Below are positions 31,366 to 43,935 of a stretch of DNA of 64,000 nt, piece after piece. Numbering within the stretch: position 1 is the first letter of the stretch; each line of letters opens with the position of its first letter. The translations under genes and the position numbers were made by a program. Under the pieces are notes generated by a model. It was not told the DNA's origin, ran no database searches, and saw nothing but the letters and a program-made list of their open reading frames with translations. Source of the stretch: Ectobius pallidus (taxonomy: Eukaryota; Arthropoda; Insecta; Blattodea; Ectobiidae); contig CAXKWD010000007.1 in assembly GCA_964059195.1 (NCBI GenBank), forward strand, positions 54,721,620 through 54,785,619, given 5' to 3'.

Positions 31366-32926
31366 TCTTTTCAAATCAACTTATCCTGAAGTAAGAATTG
31401 GATTTTCTAAATTTGCTGAATTAAGACCAAAAAACTGCATAATTGCTGGAGCTAGTGGTACTCATTCAGTTTGTGTTTGTACCATTCACCAAAATACCAA
31501 ATTGATGATAGCTGGTGCAGACTTAAATAAGATCACTCTCTCGGATACAAACCATCCACTTCAGACATACAATGACTATATATCTAAAATAATGTGTAAC
31601 CCTCCAACTAAATAGTGCTTTATGAATGAATGTGATTGTTGTCCAAACATAAATGACTTTAAAGATTCTTTGCTTACAGCCTTAGAGGAAGAAATGGTCG
31701 AACATATTACATACAAACAATGGATCACTGTTGATCGCTGTAGCTTTGAGACAATGATTAAACCAATAGAGGACTTTGTTGAGGATTTCTGCAAGCAATT
31801 AGTGGAACTAAAAAGGCATGATTTTGTTGCCAAACCACAATCTTCATATTTTTCTGAGAAAAAATCTTCATTGTTTGATAATGAAGTTGTAGTTCAGTGT
31901 GATTTTACTGAAAACTATTCATTTGTGCTCCAAGATGAAGCTCAAGGCTTTCACTGGAATAATTCCATAGCTACAGTACATCCACGTGTAGTCTATTTTA
32001 AGACCAAAGATGATAGCAATGATCAAGAAGAGGTCCTTGCATACAGAAGTGTTGTGTTTATTTCTGATTGTTTATCTCATAACACAGTTCTTGTAAACAT
32101 TTTCCAGAGGAAGCTCATTGAATATATTAAGGATGAAATTTTTCCAAGTTTGAAGAAAGTGTACTACTTCAGTGATGGTTCTGCTACTCAATACAAGAAC
32201 CGTAAAAAAATTTCAAACTTGTGTTTTCACACGGATGATTTTGACGGAATAGAAGCAGAGTGGCACTTTTATGCGACATTGCATGGTAAAGGAGTGTGTG
32301 ATGGTATTGGTTACACAGTGAAAAGGCTTGCAACTAAAGCTAGCATACAAAATCCTCTGGACAATCATATCTTAACATCTCTTCAGTTGTTTGAGTGGAG
32401 TAAAGAATATATCTCAAAAATGAAATTTTTTTATGTACCAAACCAAGACTATTTAGAAAACGAGAAACTCCTGGAAAAGAGATTCAATGATGTGATTGCA
32501 GTCGCTGGTATGCAAAAATACCATGCATTCATACCAGAATCGAAATTTAAGATAACCAAAGTAATTTCTAATAGTGAAAGCTATGATGTGCATAAGATTC
32601 AAGTAGGACCTGGCGTTGAAGATATGCCATTTGATCAAATATCAGGATTTGTAGCTTGTGCATATGACAATAAATGGTGGCTATCATGTGTACTTTCAAG
32701 AAATGATATTGAACAAGAAGTCAACGTATCGTTTCACCATCCTTCCGGACCATGCCCTTCCTTTACTTATCTGAGAAGAGCAGATATTTTAAGTATACCA
32801 AAGAACTTCATAATTTGCAAAGTAAATCCAACAACAGCTACTGGGAGAACTTACAAACTAACTGAAGAAGAAATGACAATGGTGTCTCAGACACTGTTAA
32901 AAAAACGAGAACTTCTTTATCAATAG
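31366..32926 (+). pseudogene. Transposase-like protein with DFTENYSF / FSDGSATQYKN motifs
   Basis: An open frame preceded by a splice-like 'ttccacag' and broken only by TAG at 31613. N-terminal part: GFSKFAELRPKNCI, AGASGTHSVCVCTIH and ECDCCPNI (Cys/His-rich, possibly zinc binding). Core: VVQCDFTENYSFVLQDEAQG near 31890, YYFSDGSATQYKNRKK near 32165, and AEWHFYATLHGKGVCDGIGY near 32260. These spaced acidic residues look like an RNase-H-fold D-D-E set, and location between long TIRs supports transposase function. The C-terminal half has aromatic patches (NKWWLSCVLSR, FHHPSGPCPSF). Closely similar but shattered protein is at 39430-40666. Upstream exon(s) are not recognised. Function by context, not by a named domain. 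Confidence 0.75.
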
Positions 32927-33431
32927 TTTACACAAAATAATTTATCACTGAAGGCTACAGGAAAGTAAGTTAGAACCACACATAGGCTAAGTTCTTAAAA
33001 TTTGTAAGTCTTGTGCTTTTGGTTACACATTTACATGGCACTTTGCGTTGAATATCAAACTTGACTGTAGGTGCACAGCCATAAAAAAATATTTATTTCA
33101 ATATGAACTAATTGGAATCCCATCTTTAAAATTGGTACATATGCTCTCAAAAGGTTCATGAATGTAATATTTTTTTTTTTCAAAAAAATTTAAAAAATCC
33201 TTTTTTAAATATTTAAACAATCTTTTCCTTTTAAGAATTTAAAAAATAATAATATAGGCAAGTTGTACATCATATTAAAGCTTATGAAATTCTAAAGAGA
33301 ATGGCACAAATTTCAGCTCTCTAGCTCAAATAGTTTTGAAGATACGACCATTTAAAAATTCAAAACTCTGTAAAAATTACAATTTTTTTTAAACTTTCAC
33401 ACTTGATAACTCAAAAACAGCAAATAAAATC

Positions 33432-35164
33432 AGGTACGAAGTTTCCAAAGTTCTGGACAATGGCAAGTTACCACCTCCCAACATGACAGCGCTAGAACGC
33501 AAAGCATTAGTAAAACTAAAGAAAACTAAAGACATCCTTATCTTACCAGCAGATAAAGGTAATGCCACTGTCGTAATGGATAAAGCCGATTACGAAAAGA
33601 AAATACAGAGTATACTAGAAGACAGTACATATGAGAAACTAACCTGCAACCCAATTAATTCGGTTATCAGAAGAATTACTACTGCTATAAAACAAGCGAC
33701 ATGCATTTCAATAGACGATAAGATGAAGCTAATTCCGAAAGGCGCTCAGACTCCTCGGTTTTACGGCCTACCGAAAATACATAAAGTTGGTCTTTAGTAG
33801 GCCTATAGTGAGTGCAGTGAATTCTCCCACACACCCTCTAGCTCGCTTTTTGTCGAAACGACTAACACCACTCAACGGGACTACAGACTCTTATGTGAAG
33901 AACTCCACGCATTTTGTGGATATTATCAAAAATATCAAATTGAATGACACAGATATAATGGTCAGCTTCGATATAGTGTCATTATTTACGAGTATCCCAG
34001 TACAAGAAGCTATACAACTAGTAGAACAAAAACTAATAGACAATAACCTACCAATAGAATGGGCTAAATTTAACAGAAAGCTGTTTACTGGAAACTTTCT
34101 TTGAATTCCGCAAAGGTTTTTACAAACAAAACATGGGCATGCCTATGGCTTCTCCCCTATCTCCTGTGGTGGCTAACATTTTCATGGAGAATTTCGAAAA
34201 TGCAGCACTAAGAAATAGTGAATTGAAGCCTCTGTGTTGGCTGAGATACGTAGACGACACATTCGTAATCTGGCCTCACGGAGAAGATACATTGACAACT
34301 TTTTTAAATCATCTCAATAACTTGCATAGAAACATAAAGTTCACTATGGAGAAGGAGAAAAATGATAGCCTGCCATTTCTAGATGTGCTGGTCAAAAGAA
34401 AATCAGATGGGTCATTAAGCTATGCTGTATATAGAAAACCGACAAACACAGACAGGTATCTAAACTGGTCTTCACACCATCCTCCTTCAGTTAAGAGAGG
34501 AATTATAAACACCCTGTCCTCAAGGGCTGTTGAAATCTGTGACAGTGATAACATTCGACAGGAACTGAAGTCTTTATCTTATACCTTTCGGTGTAATGGT
34601 TATCCATCTCGTGAAATACGAAGATGTCTAAAGAAAGTGGAAAAGACTATCTGGAAACCAAATAGACTTAACAGATCCTACTGAAAAGCCGCCACCTAAG
34701 TCTAAGGCCTACCTTCCCTACATCGCTGTACAAAAATTTTAAAGAAATATGACATTGAAACAATTTTTACTCCTGTCAACAAATTGGAAGGGTTTTTAAG
34801 AAGAGAGAAAGACGAAATCGACATTTTACATAAAGCGGGAGTCTACTCAATTCCATGTATGTGTGGAAAAGTATGCATAGGACAAACTGGACGCTCTCTG
34901 GATGCCAGAAGAAAAGAACATATAAGACACCAGAAACAAAACAACACTGACTTCTCCGCCATAGCATCTCATTCGGACGAAACGGGTCACAAAATACTTT
35001 TCGATAACATAGCTCTTCTTAAAAATGAAAACAGAAAATTCCCTAGACTTGTCTCAGAAGCAATAGAAATCATTAAACATCCCCATAACATAAACAGGGA
35101 AGATGGGTATAAGATTAGTGACACCTGGCGTGAAACAGTTAAAACTTTAACACTGACGTCATGA
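33432..35164 (+). pseudogene. Penelope-like element: RT and GIY-YIG endonuclease
   Basis: Reading order: PADKGNATVVMDKADYEKK near 33550, FYGLPKIHK near 33765, RPIVSAVNSPTHPLARF, MVSFDIVSLFTSIPV near 33960, GMPMASPLSPVVANIFMENF near 34135, the catalytic RYVDDTFVIW near 34250, FLDVLVKRK, and a C-terminal GIY-YIG domain (AGVYSIPCMCGKVCIGQTGR near 34835). Frames shift near 33790 and 34105, with several stops at 34682-34720. Penelope-like retroelements prime from DNA ends or nicks using this RT-endonuclease pair. The element lies inside the right TIR of the 30675-35424 transposon and so is younger. Confidence 0.9.
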
Positions 35165-35216
35165 CAACTGCGACTGTTTACTAATCACAGGCACTTATTT
35201 TCTTGCAATTCTTTCT

Positions 35217-35259
35217 CAGAAGATGGACACGATATGTTGTCCGAAACGTCAGAAGACAC
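35217..35259 (+). ncRNA. Hammerhead-ribozyme-like motif at Penelope 3' end
   Basis: Core CAGAAGA (consensus CUGANGA, one mismatch), stem II GGACA/TGTCC with an eight-base loop, then GAAACGTC. It lies 53 bases downstream of the GIY-YIG frame, in the same orientation, where Penelope-like elements have a pseudo-LTR with a minimal hammerhead. The tail continues 'agaagacaccataaac', echoed at about 56785. Confidence 0.62.
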
Positions 35260-35430
35260 CATAAACACGACGCGGCCTAACCTGGATATCAATTACCATC
35301 ATTTTAAGATGGTTCAAATGATCTAAAATTTTGGATTTTTAACATTAATAACTAGTACTACCAACATACAAAATATTATCTTATTCTGAGATTGGTTGAT
35401 TGGTTGATTTCACATGGACTGACCCCCAAG

Positions 35431-37346
35431 CAGCTGAATGGCCCAATAGTTTCTGCCCTTGTGCCCATCCCCCCCCCCCCCAAAAAAGAAGGAATTTTTA
35501 GGTACTGTCATTTTGTAAAGTAATTGTAATTGTAATTTTATTGATTACTTTTTTGTGCCCCTCCTAAAAGAAGGAATTTTTAGGTACTGCCATTTTGTAA
35601 AGTAATTGTAATTGTAATTGTAATTTTACTGATTACTTCTTCAGAAAGTAATTTGTAATTCTAATTAAGTAAATTGTTTCTCAAGTAATTGTAATTCAGC
35701 CCAATTACTATTTTTTTTGTAATTTTCCCATTTTATAGCATAATTAATAAACACAATTTAATTTGGCTTCAAAATATACTTGCACTAACTGATACATATT
35801 GATCTCATTTCAGATACCTATTCCATGTCTTTTTATTTCTTCTTTTTTCTTTCTTTCTTTCTCTCTTTTTTTTTAATAGTGGTTTATAGGCTTTTTTTTT
35901 TGTACATTATTTTTAGCTAATCCCACTATATGAATGAAATTCATTAATTATTAGTCATATTTTTGATGAATCATGCACCTCCAGGGAGTTGTTGCTGGAA
36001 ATCTACGCCCTCTTTCTTTCTTCTGACAAGTGCGGCATCAGTGCACAATGAGTCAATAGGGATAGGTTAGGGTTGACACCTTTTGGTAAGGCTAAGAAGG
36101 GACACTTATCGAATATATGCATATCGCCGATCTTCATACCTAAATTTGTACTTGGAACAATTTATTAATAATTCGTCAATAATTCATATTAATAATTTAT
36201 TCGTTACAAAGCCAAAACTGAACATTAGAAAAGGCTAGCAAAATAATAAAAGATATATGTAATGCGTCCTTCTTAGGCATAATTCGGGATGCTGAAAGTG
36301 TTCTTAAAATGCGGGTTGTCCCGCCAAATTCGGGACAGGTGGCAACGCTAGGATTGGTGCACACCATTTTCCTTCATATAGCATGGGCCATATAGTGCTG
36401 AGAAAGGATGTAGGGTTAGGAAATACTCTGGTGTGGAGCTGTATATAAAAGGAAAAGAGGAAAGGACGAAAGTGATTTATGCAGTAAATAATTATTTAAA
36501 TCACCAGGTTGAGAATGTATATATGTTAGGTTATGTGCATCTGTGGTTGCTGTCTGTATGTTAAGAGGTTATGTTGCAGGTGTCTGTTTACATTGTTACA
36601 GTATGGTTCATTCGAGAGCTCAAAGGTCATGTCATGTTGAATGATGCAGGCTGTAACAGAGCACAGTCTACGTGCCTTTGTTTGGTTAAGCACTGTAGAA
36701 GAGAGTAGTTATAAGTGGCACTGAATTATGCACTTGAAGTTCGAAAGTTTGAAGATTATGTCATGTTGAATTATATAGGCTGGTGACAGTGCACAGCTTA
36801 AGTAGAGCACAATTTACATAGCTCTTTGTTTGTGCCGGCACGATCCACGTGCACTTCTTGACAAGAGTTGATGGCTTCTGGTACATGGGAAAAGCCGCAG
36901 GTGCCTTTTATAGAGCCTAATTACATAGCTAGCAAGATTGTATGGTAGCATCCTCGGTAGTGGGTGACTGGGTCGGCAGATCTGAGTTGATGTTGGGTGC
37001 AAAAGCACAGGTGCGCTTAATTTGATTGCCTTGGCCACTACCACTACCTTGGATCCCCTCTACTTCCGACTTTCAGTTGATGCATGCAGACTCTGGAGTC
37101 CCAGGTTCTGACCAGGAGAGGTTTGATACACCGTTGAAATGATAAGACAGGACGCTGTTGTATTTGTTGCTTGCAATTTTATTGTTGATCAGCACTGAAG
37201 TACATTTTGGTACAATATCCACAGTAGTAATATTTGAATAGTTGTACAGGCATCAGTTGGTCGATGTATGAGCAAGGCTGACTTTTACTTCAATTCTTTA
37301 CTAAACCCAATAATATTTATGCCGTGCTCCAAGGTTCTGCTATATA
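35431..37346. other. Non-coding stretch
   Basis: Includes a C10 run (35469-35478), two copies of 'aaggaatttttaggtactg' (about 35490 and 35571), the 'gtaattgtaattgtaatt' repeat (35500-35735) and a T-rich patch at 35820-35905. 35740-37346 shows no gene. Confidence 0.45.
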
Positions 37347-37970
37347 CAGGGTGTTAATGAATAACACCGAAATATTTTACCTGTGTATAGAGGGGACATA
37401 GACAAGCAACTTTTGTTAGGACATTTTTGGTCTATGACGTAAAATGTGTATGCTACAGGGCATTAAAGTCCTTAAAATTTGGTGCTCATAACTCAATAAT
37501 TGAGCGAAATAGGGTTAACATTTTCATTAAATTGACTTCATGCCTTCTTAGCGATCGATAAAAACCTGATTCTTAACAATTCATCAACAGCTATACCGGT
37601 ACCATAATTTAGAATTTTCATAAACTCCAAAATTTACTGATTAGTCACATGATTGCCCGCCACTGCATTATGTTTTTATTCCTAATTCCAAACCTAACAA
37701 AAATGTTTTGTTTGTCTTTTTTCCCCTCAGAGTTGTAAGATGTCGATCGTCATTTTTTACAATTTTCCCGACCACTACACAATATTCACTGTTCCTTTGT
37801 TTCCCATCATTCCAAGTATTAGAAGACAGTGGCGTGCATATCCTTGGAATATTTTATGTTATAACAGGAAGAATTGAATCCATAGAGCAAAAATCTCCTA
37901 ATAAAAGTTGCTTGTCTATGTCCCCTCTATACACAGGTAAAATATTTCGGTGTTATTCATTAACACCCTG
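37347..37970. mobile_element. MITE with about 80-bp TIRs
   Basis: Near-perfect inverted ends 37347-37425 and 37892-37970, starting 'cagggtgttaatgaataaca', flanked by TATA on both sides, consistent with TA-targeting Tc1/mariner-type elements. 624 bp, no transposase. The short TIR divergence implies recent mobility. Confidence 0.88.
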
Positions 37971-37974
37971 TATA

Positions 37975-38539
37975 TGGTCTGAGCTAGATTCTAGATGTTT
38001 CGATATTATGATAACAATATGATCGTCAAGACTTTTGAGATATATGATCAATGAATTATTCCGGAACATCCTTTAAAAACTCCCACATTAGTAATGGCTA
38101 CACCTATTTGGGTGTTACAACAATCTCATTGGTAGATGTCCCCTTCCACCCACAAAATACAGAAAGGGTTCCTATTTGTTAAAAGGGTTTATTTGGCAGG
38201 TGACACCATCATTTCTAGAAAAATAAACTTCTGGCAATTTCTACATTCTCAATACACCAGATCTTTCCTTTGGCTGACATTTGACACTTTTTGTGATGAC
38301 AGGGTTTTTACAAATACAATTTTCTGCTTGAGTGTACTGAACATAATAAGAGTAACTTGTAAGGCATGGAATATGATTGATGGGTCCGGTCGCTTTTGTA
38401 TGCGGGACAAAGGGCAAAAAGGTCTCCTATTAGTCGGTTTTCTTTCTCTATTGTTTGGTGAGGTTCCCTTCTTACAGCAAGGGTCATCATTCACACTAAT
38501 GTATTATAATAATGTATTAGATCTTAGTTATAATAGTAA
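37975..38539. other. Non-coding stretch
   Basis: No motif recognised. Overlapping short reading frames near 38136-38576 have no family features. Confidence 0.4.
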
Positions 38540-39429
38540 CATAGGAGTCATTTCATGTCAGTTCATCCAGCCATGACACCCACCGTCTCAGATTTTCATG
38601 AAATTTGGTATACACTCTCCTTCCACCATGGTAGGGAGGTATGCAAAATATTCCTCCCTATCTCTAACCGTTTTTGAGTTACAGGGTGTCAAATTTTCGA
38701 AGAAATCATCAAAATTCTCTTTCCGAGGCTCCGCATTTAGAGTGCACCATATTATATAAAAATGTATAACTCAACACCTAATTGAACTACAGCTTTGAAA
38801 TTTTATTCACATGTTCATGAAACTGTGCAGATTCGCCTAAAAAATGTTTCACTGGTCCTGATCTACCCAATGACCCACAAAAAATTGATAACTTGCAAAT
38901 TTTATTAAACATTTTTCAGGCGAGCATTGCGCCACGGAAATTAGATTTTCACTATGTGGTACAGGAAATATCACTTTGCCTTCTTTTTTTTTTTTTTTTT
39001 TTAACTAAAGCTTAAGAAGGGCTCTAACAGTCTGTGAAATAAAAAAGGTGGCTTTTTGACTGCTTATGTCAGTAAACACAACTTTAAGGGCAAACATAGG
39101 CATATTTGTATATGTTTGCAATTCCATATCTCCCACATTTTGGGGCATATCAAACAAATTTAAAACACACATTTAGGGAGATATGCCCTGCATATGATAA
39201 TTTTTACATAATTTTAAATAATTTTTAATGGTGCAGTGAATTTTTGAAAATTTTGTCACATGTCTATATTTTGGTACACATTTTTCATACATCCAAATAA
39301 AAAATTTCAATTCCCTCCAAAGAATGTGTACGCACCATACACCAGAATGTTATTCTGTTGAGCGCTACATGCATGTCAGATAGAGGAGACATATCAAAAT
39401 CTCACTGTCCATTTAGTTTGTTCTAAAGA

Positions 39430-40666
39430 AAATAGGGACAGCATGCTTCGCCACTGCCCAACAAATGAAAACTAGAAAAAATTCCTGGAAGAAAAATTTG
39501 AACAGTATGATCCAGATGATGAAGTGGAGTACAATCAGTGGGTCTCAACTGATCGAACTGAAATGTTGAAGTGCACTGTAACTTATGATGAGTACATTAA
39601 TATTTTGATTGAGAAGCTGGAAAAGCTTATACCACATTCTTTCATAACAAAGGCACAGTCAAACTTTCTGAAAGAAAAAAAAAGCAAACTTGACAGCTGA
39701 AACAGCAATTGTCCTTCTAGATTTTAGTGAGAATTATTCATATGTAGTGCAAGATGAGGCTCAAGGCTACCATTGGACAGCTGGTGCTTGCACCTTACAC
39801 CCTGCTGTGACGTATACGGCTGGATCTGATGAACTGAAAGTGTCAAATTTGTGTTTATTGTCTGATGACCTCGATCATGATGTGGCCTCTATGTATGAGG
39901 CACAGAAGAAAATAAACACATCAGGATTTATTTTCCAAGTGTTACACAAATCGAGTACTTCAGTGATGGTTGTGCAGGCCAATATAATAATTAAAAAAAA
40001 AAATTTAACTTGTGCTACCACAAAGATGACTTTAATATTCAAGCATCATGGAACTTTTTTGCAACTAGCCATGGGAAATCACCATGTGATGGCATTGGAG
40101 GCACTTTCAAACGTCTGATTTCAAAAGAAAGCCTTCATTTAGGCTACCCAATGAACTCAGCAGAAAAGGTTTTCAGGATTTCACAGATTTCACACCACTT
40201 CCAGAGTACTCTATAGGGACCAAAAGAATAAGTTCGGATCCCGAGTTTTCTTCAGTTTATCAGTTAAATAGTTCTTCAAGTGTACAACCTGTCACAATGT
40301 CACAAATAACCACAGACACATATCTTAAGAGCTGATGGTCAACTTATATACACTTTAAGCTCCACTTACGTCACATTCTTTCCTGGACTAGTTGAACGTG
40401 TCTATGATGATCACTGGTTTTTTGGACTAGTGCTACAGAAGAATGAAGACGAAGGTGATGTAGACATCAAGTTCTTGCATCCTTATGGTCCAGCACCTTC
40501 CTACTATTGGCCAGTAGGAAAAGATCGGTGCAATGTTCCAGTGAACAACAACATAGCATGTGTCAGTGTTCCCAACACAGTAACTGGAAAGATGTACTAC
40601 TTCCCACCTCAGGAAGCTGAAGACATCCAAAAGCGGTTTGAACTCCGTGGCAACTATAGAAACTAA
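39430..40666 (+). pseudogene. Decayed transposase of the long-TIR family
   Basis: Homologous to 31366-32926 in order: EYNQWVSTDRTEMLK, LLDFSENYSYVVQDEAQGYHW near 39720, YFSDG-like sequence near 39955, CYHKDDFNIQASWNFFATSHG near 40010, CDGIGGTFKRL, and FLHPYGPAPSYYWP near 40470. At least three frame changes. The residue equivalent to Glu of AEWHF is Ser (ASWNF), though neighbours are conserved. The inter-copy conservation identifies which residues the family keeps. Confidence 0.8.
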
Positions 40667-40699
40667 AAGCTATGCAGTGCCAGAACCCATTAGTAATTT

Positions 40700-41548
40700 C
40701 TTTTAAATCTTATTATGATTTAGGCTAGTTGAAAAAATATAGGCCTACAGGATATGTAGTTCACATTTTTCTTTTCCTACTGGACTGAAGTGATTTTTCT
40801 GATATTTAAAATCTGTATGGTTCGGTAAACATTTCTCAGTAACTACTGGAAGGATTTAGATGAAATTTGGCACACTTGTTTCTTAAAACAGCTTGCACAT
40901 TTAAGTGTAAAAGAATTTCACTGTAAAGAATAACAGCAATTTTATGGTTAAAAAATCATGGAAATATTTGTACAAAAAAAAACTGACGAACTAAAAAATA
41001 ATAGAAAATCCTTGAAACAATCTGGCAGAAAGTTATTGCACTTAAATGTGTCCCTCCCTATTATTCAAAATTTGTATTTTCTCATGCCCGGTACTTGTTT
41101 GTTTTACCTTTTCTTTCAGCCTATTGAACAGTAAATCAAAATCTTCTGCCTTTTGTTGTAACTTCTTTTAAACCATATTATAATTTAGGCTAGTTGAAAA
41201 AATATAGGCCTACAGGATATGTAGTTCACACTTTTTTGTCCTACTGGGCTGAAGTGTGTATATTCAAAGTGATTTTTTTTTTTATATTTAAAATCTTTAT
41301 GGTTTAGGTAAACATTTCTCAGTAACTACTGGAAGGATTCTGTTGAAATTTGGCACACTTGTTTCTTAAAACAGCTTGCACATTTAAGTGTAAAAGAATT
41401 TCAGTGTAAAGAATAACAGCAATTTTATGGTTAAAAAATCATGGAAATATTTGTACCAAAAAAAAAAAAAATTGGTAGAATTAAAAAAATAATAGAAAAT
41501 CCGTGAAACAATCTGGCACATTGCACTTAAATGTGTCCCTCCCTATTA
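40700..41548 (+). repeat. Two-copy tandem duplication
   Basis: 40700-41062 recurs at about 41165-41548 (offset 465-485), containing 'taggctagttgaaaaaatat' and 'cttaaatgtgtccctcccta'. Non-coding 3' region of the long-TIR transposon. Confidence 0.8.
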
Positions 41549-42290
41549 GTGTAGAACACATTTCTTTGGAGGGAGGTGAAATTTTTTATTTGGATGTATG
41601 AAAAATGTGTACCGCAAAATAGACATATGACAAAATTTTCAAAAATTCACTGCACCATTAAAAATTATTTTAAATCCTGTAAAAATTACCAAATGCAGGG
41701 CATATCTCCCTAAATGTGTGTTTTAAATGTTAGTTTGATATGTCCCAAAATGTGGGAGATATGGAATTGCAAACATATCATACAAATCTGCCTGTACCTA
41801 GGTATTTCCCCTTAAAGTTGTGTTTATTGACATAAGCAGTCAAAAAGCCATCTTTTTTATTTCACAGTCTGTTAGAGCACTTCTTAAGCTTTAGTTTAAA
41901 AAAAAAAAGTGATATTTCCTGTACCACATAGTGAAAATCTAATTTCAACAATTTTTTGTGGGTCATTGGGTAGTTCAGGACCAGTGAAACCTTTTTTAGG
42001 CGAATCTGGACACTTTTATGAACATGTGGGTAAATTTTCAAAGCTGTAGTTCAATTAGGTGTGAATTATACATTTTTACATAATATGGTGCACTCTAAAT
42101 GCAGAGCCTCGGAAAGAGAATTTGGTTGAATTCTATGAAACTTTGACACCCTGTAACTCAAAAACAGTTAGAGATAGGGAGGAAATATTTTGCATACCTT
42201 CCTACCATGGTGGAAGGATAGTGTATACCAACTTTCATGAAAATCTGAGACTGTGGGTTTTATGGCTGGATGAACTGACATGAAATGACT

Positions 42291-43935
42291 CATACTTCAT
42301 TTGAGTTAATATTAAAATATACCTACAATTCATTAATATTAATTATACCTACAATTTACACACTCAAATGTCTTGTTCTAACTTTAATCTTTACCCACTC
42401 GAGCCATATGCTCACCAGTTTAACTTATGTTTTGACTTGTTCACAATCTTAATAATGAAATATTTTATCTATTACAGATGGACTTGTAAAAGAAACTAAA
42501 ACTTTCTAGTCATCTCCCAAATCGCACGGCTAAGGCGCCCAGCACGCTCTTGAGAACTGTCATTTCCTCCATCCTCTAACCTAATCAATGAATAGATATG
42601 GCGCTTTACACGCTCAACTTCACCAAGCTTACTTCATAATATAGGCCCGATTACCCAATTCTTACTTTATATTTGTTTATTTTCTGTATAACTTTTTAGG
42701 GGCCAGGTAATTAGCAAGAAAATAACCTAACTAGAAGCCTGTACACTACCTTAACTACAACTTGAATTTCTTAACATTTTTATTTATCCCGCTTACAACA
42801 TTAGATCTTTCTCATTCATTCACTGCTCTTAAGATATCTGTAGGCCAGCAGATTAATCTTGGGCTCCCATGTAAACATTATATTTCCTTATTGGTAATGA
42901 TCAGTGTTGATCTTTCTTATTCTACCTAGTACTTTGCTCTAAAAATAGATTTTGAGTACACTTTTTGATACAAGTTAACCATGAATTTTGTCATTTTAAA
43001 TAATTAAGATTTCTAAAGTTCTCTTTGAGATGGGTCTAATTTTGTGTTTCCACTTCTACTTATCGTTTGTGGCATGGCTCCTTCTATAGCGGCTATACTT
43101 CTCTCCTCTTGGGACACGAACAACACCATCAGTCTTCCAAACCTCTACATCTGACCTTTGATTGTACCCTTGGCTGCCCTCCATTGTTTCCTGCAGCTTC
43201 CACTCACTCTTTCAATCATCTGGAAACCCATTTTTTATTGTTGGCCCTCGTCCACTAGTACCATTCCCAGTAGCACAAGATGCTTCCAGCTTGCAGACAT
43301 CTACTTCCTTGCTGATGTACTGCACTCCACTCGCCATACATGCTGATTTCTGCGATGTCGTCAACCCACAGTTCCAGATGGTGGTCGGAATTCCTGTTAC
43401 AGACAATTGTGTTGGTCATAGGTTGCCGTAGATGCGTATGCATCCCCAATAGGGGGCGCACCGCTCGCTGCTGACTATCTCTTGGTCTCGGGTCTGATAT
43501 TCTTTTCTAGTCTCCAACTCTCTCCCGCTTTCTTTCTTAACTGTCTCTTTTTAAATTCTTGCTCAGGCGCAAATAACTGTAACTCTGTGCCCCCCAATAA
43601 TACACGTGAACAAAGTGTCTTCATAAACCCAGATACAAAATCCAGTTTATTCAAGTTCAAGCGTATAACTAACTTGGTCCAGATCCAGGACATCAGAATA
43701 TATGTAATATAATATTCCATTTTATTCTTATGAGCATTTATTACTGAACAATACGGCAACAAAGAAATGAAATATGAAAAATCAGTGGGCCTATGCCTAA
43801 TTTACAGTGAAGTGCTGCATCCTTCACAATATAGCCTGTGTACCGGTATATAGAGTAGCCTATCTAATCAATTTATCATACTTGCATGTACAACGAACAT
43901 AATTATAACAGTCCTTTCATGGCTATGTACATTCC
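42291..43935. other. Non-coding stretch
   Basis: No gene recognised in 1.6 kb; short reading frames near 43060-43460 overlap on both strands and have no motifs. The last eight bases before 43944 are the left TSD of the following hAT element. Confidence 0.4.

Larger units (their letters stand above)
30675..35424 (+). mobile_element. Long-TIR DNA transposon with unusual transposase (copy 1)
   Basis: Ends 'ggtcattccatgtgaaatca' and (complement) 'ggtcagtccatgtgaaatca', flanked by a perfect 6-bp duplication 'cccaag' (30669-30674, 35425-35430). Inverted similarity extends several hundred bases inwards (30675-31250 against 32950-33430), so TIRs are unusually long. The transposase pseudogene is at 31366-32926. 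A Penelope-like element (about 33432-35305) inserted into the right TIR. Copy 2 of the family is at 38546-42290. A 6-bp duplication is reported for IS3EU elements; I cannot confirm membership. Confidence 0.82.
38546..42290 (+). mobile_element. Long-TIR DNA transposon with unusual transposase (copy 2)
   Basis: Ends 'agtcatttcatgtcagttca' and its complement, aligned with the 'ggtcattccatgtgaaa' end of the element at 30675-35424. Inverted similarity runs about 750 bases from each side (38546 to about 39360; about 41560-42290). Six-base flanks 'catagg'/'catact' match at 4 of 6. It holds a decayed transposase (39430-40666) and a tandem duplication (40700-41548). Confidence 0.8.

Noticed and set aside
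29214..35735. One 6.5-kb hAT element with 'aagtaattg...' ends
   Set aside because: The two ends match only in low-complexity 'gtaatt' words and no clear terminal repeat or target duplication could be aligned.
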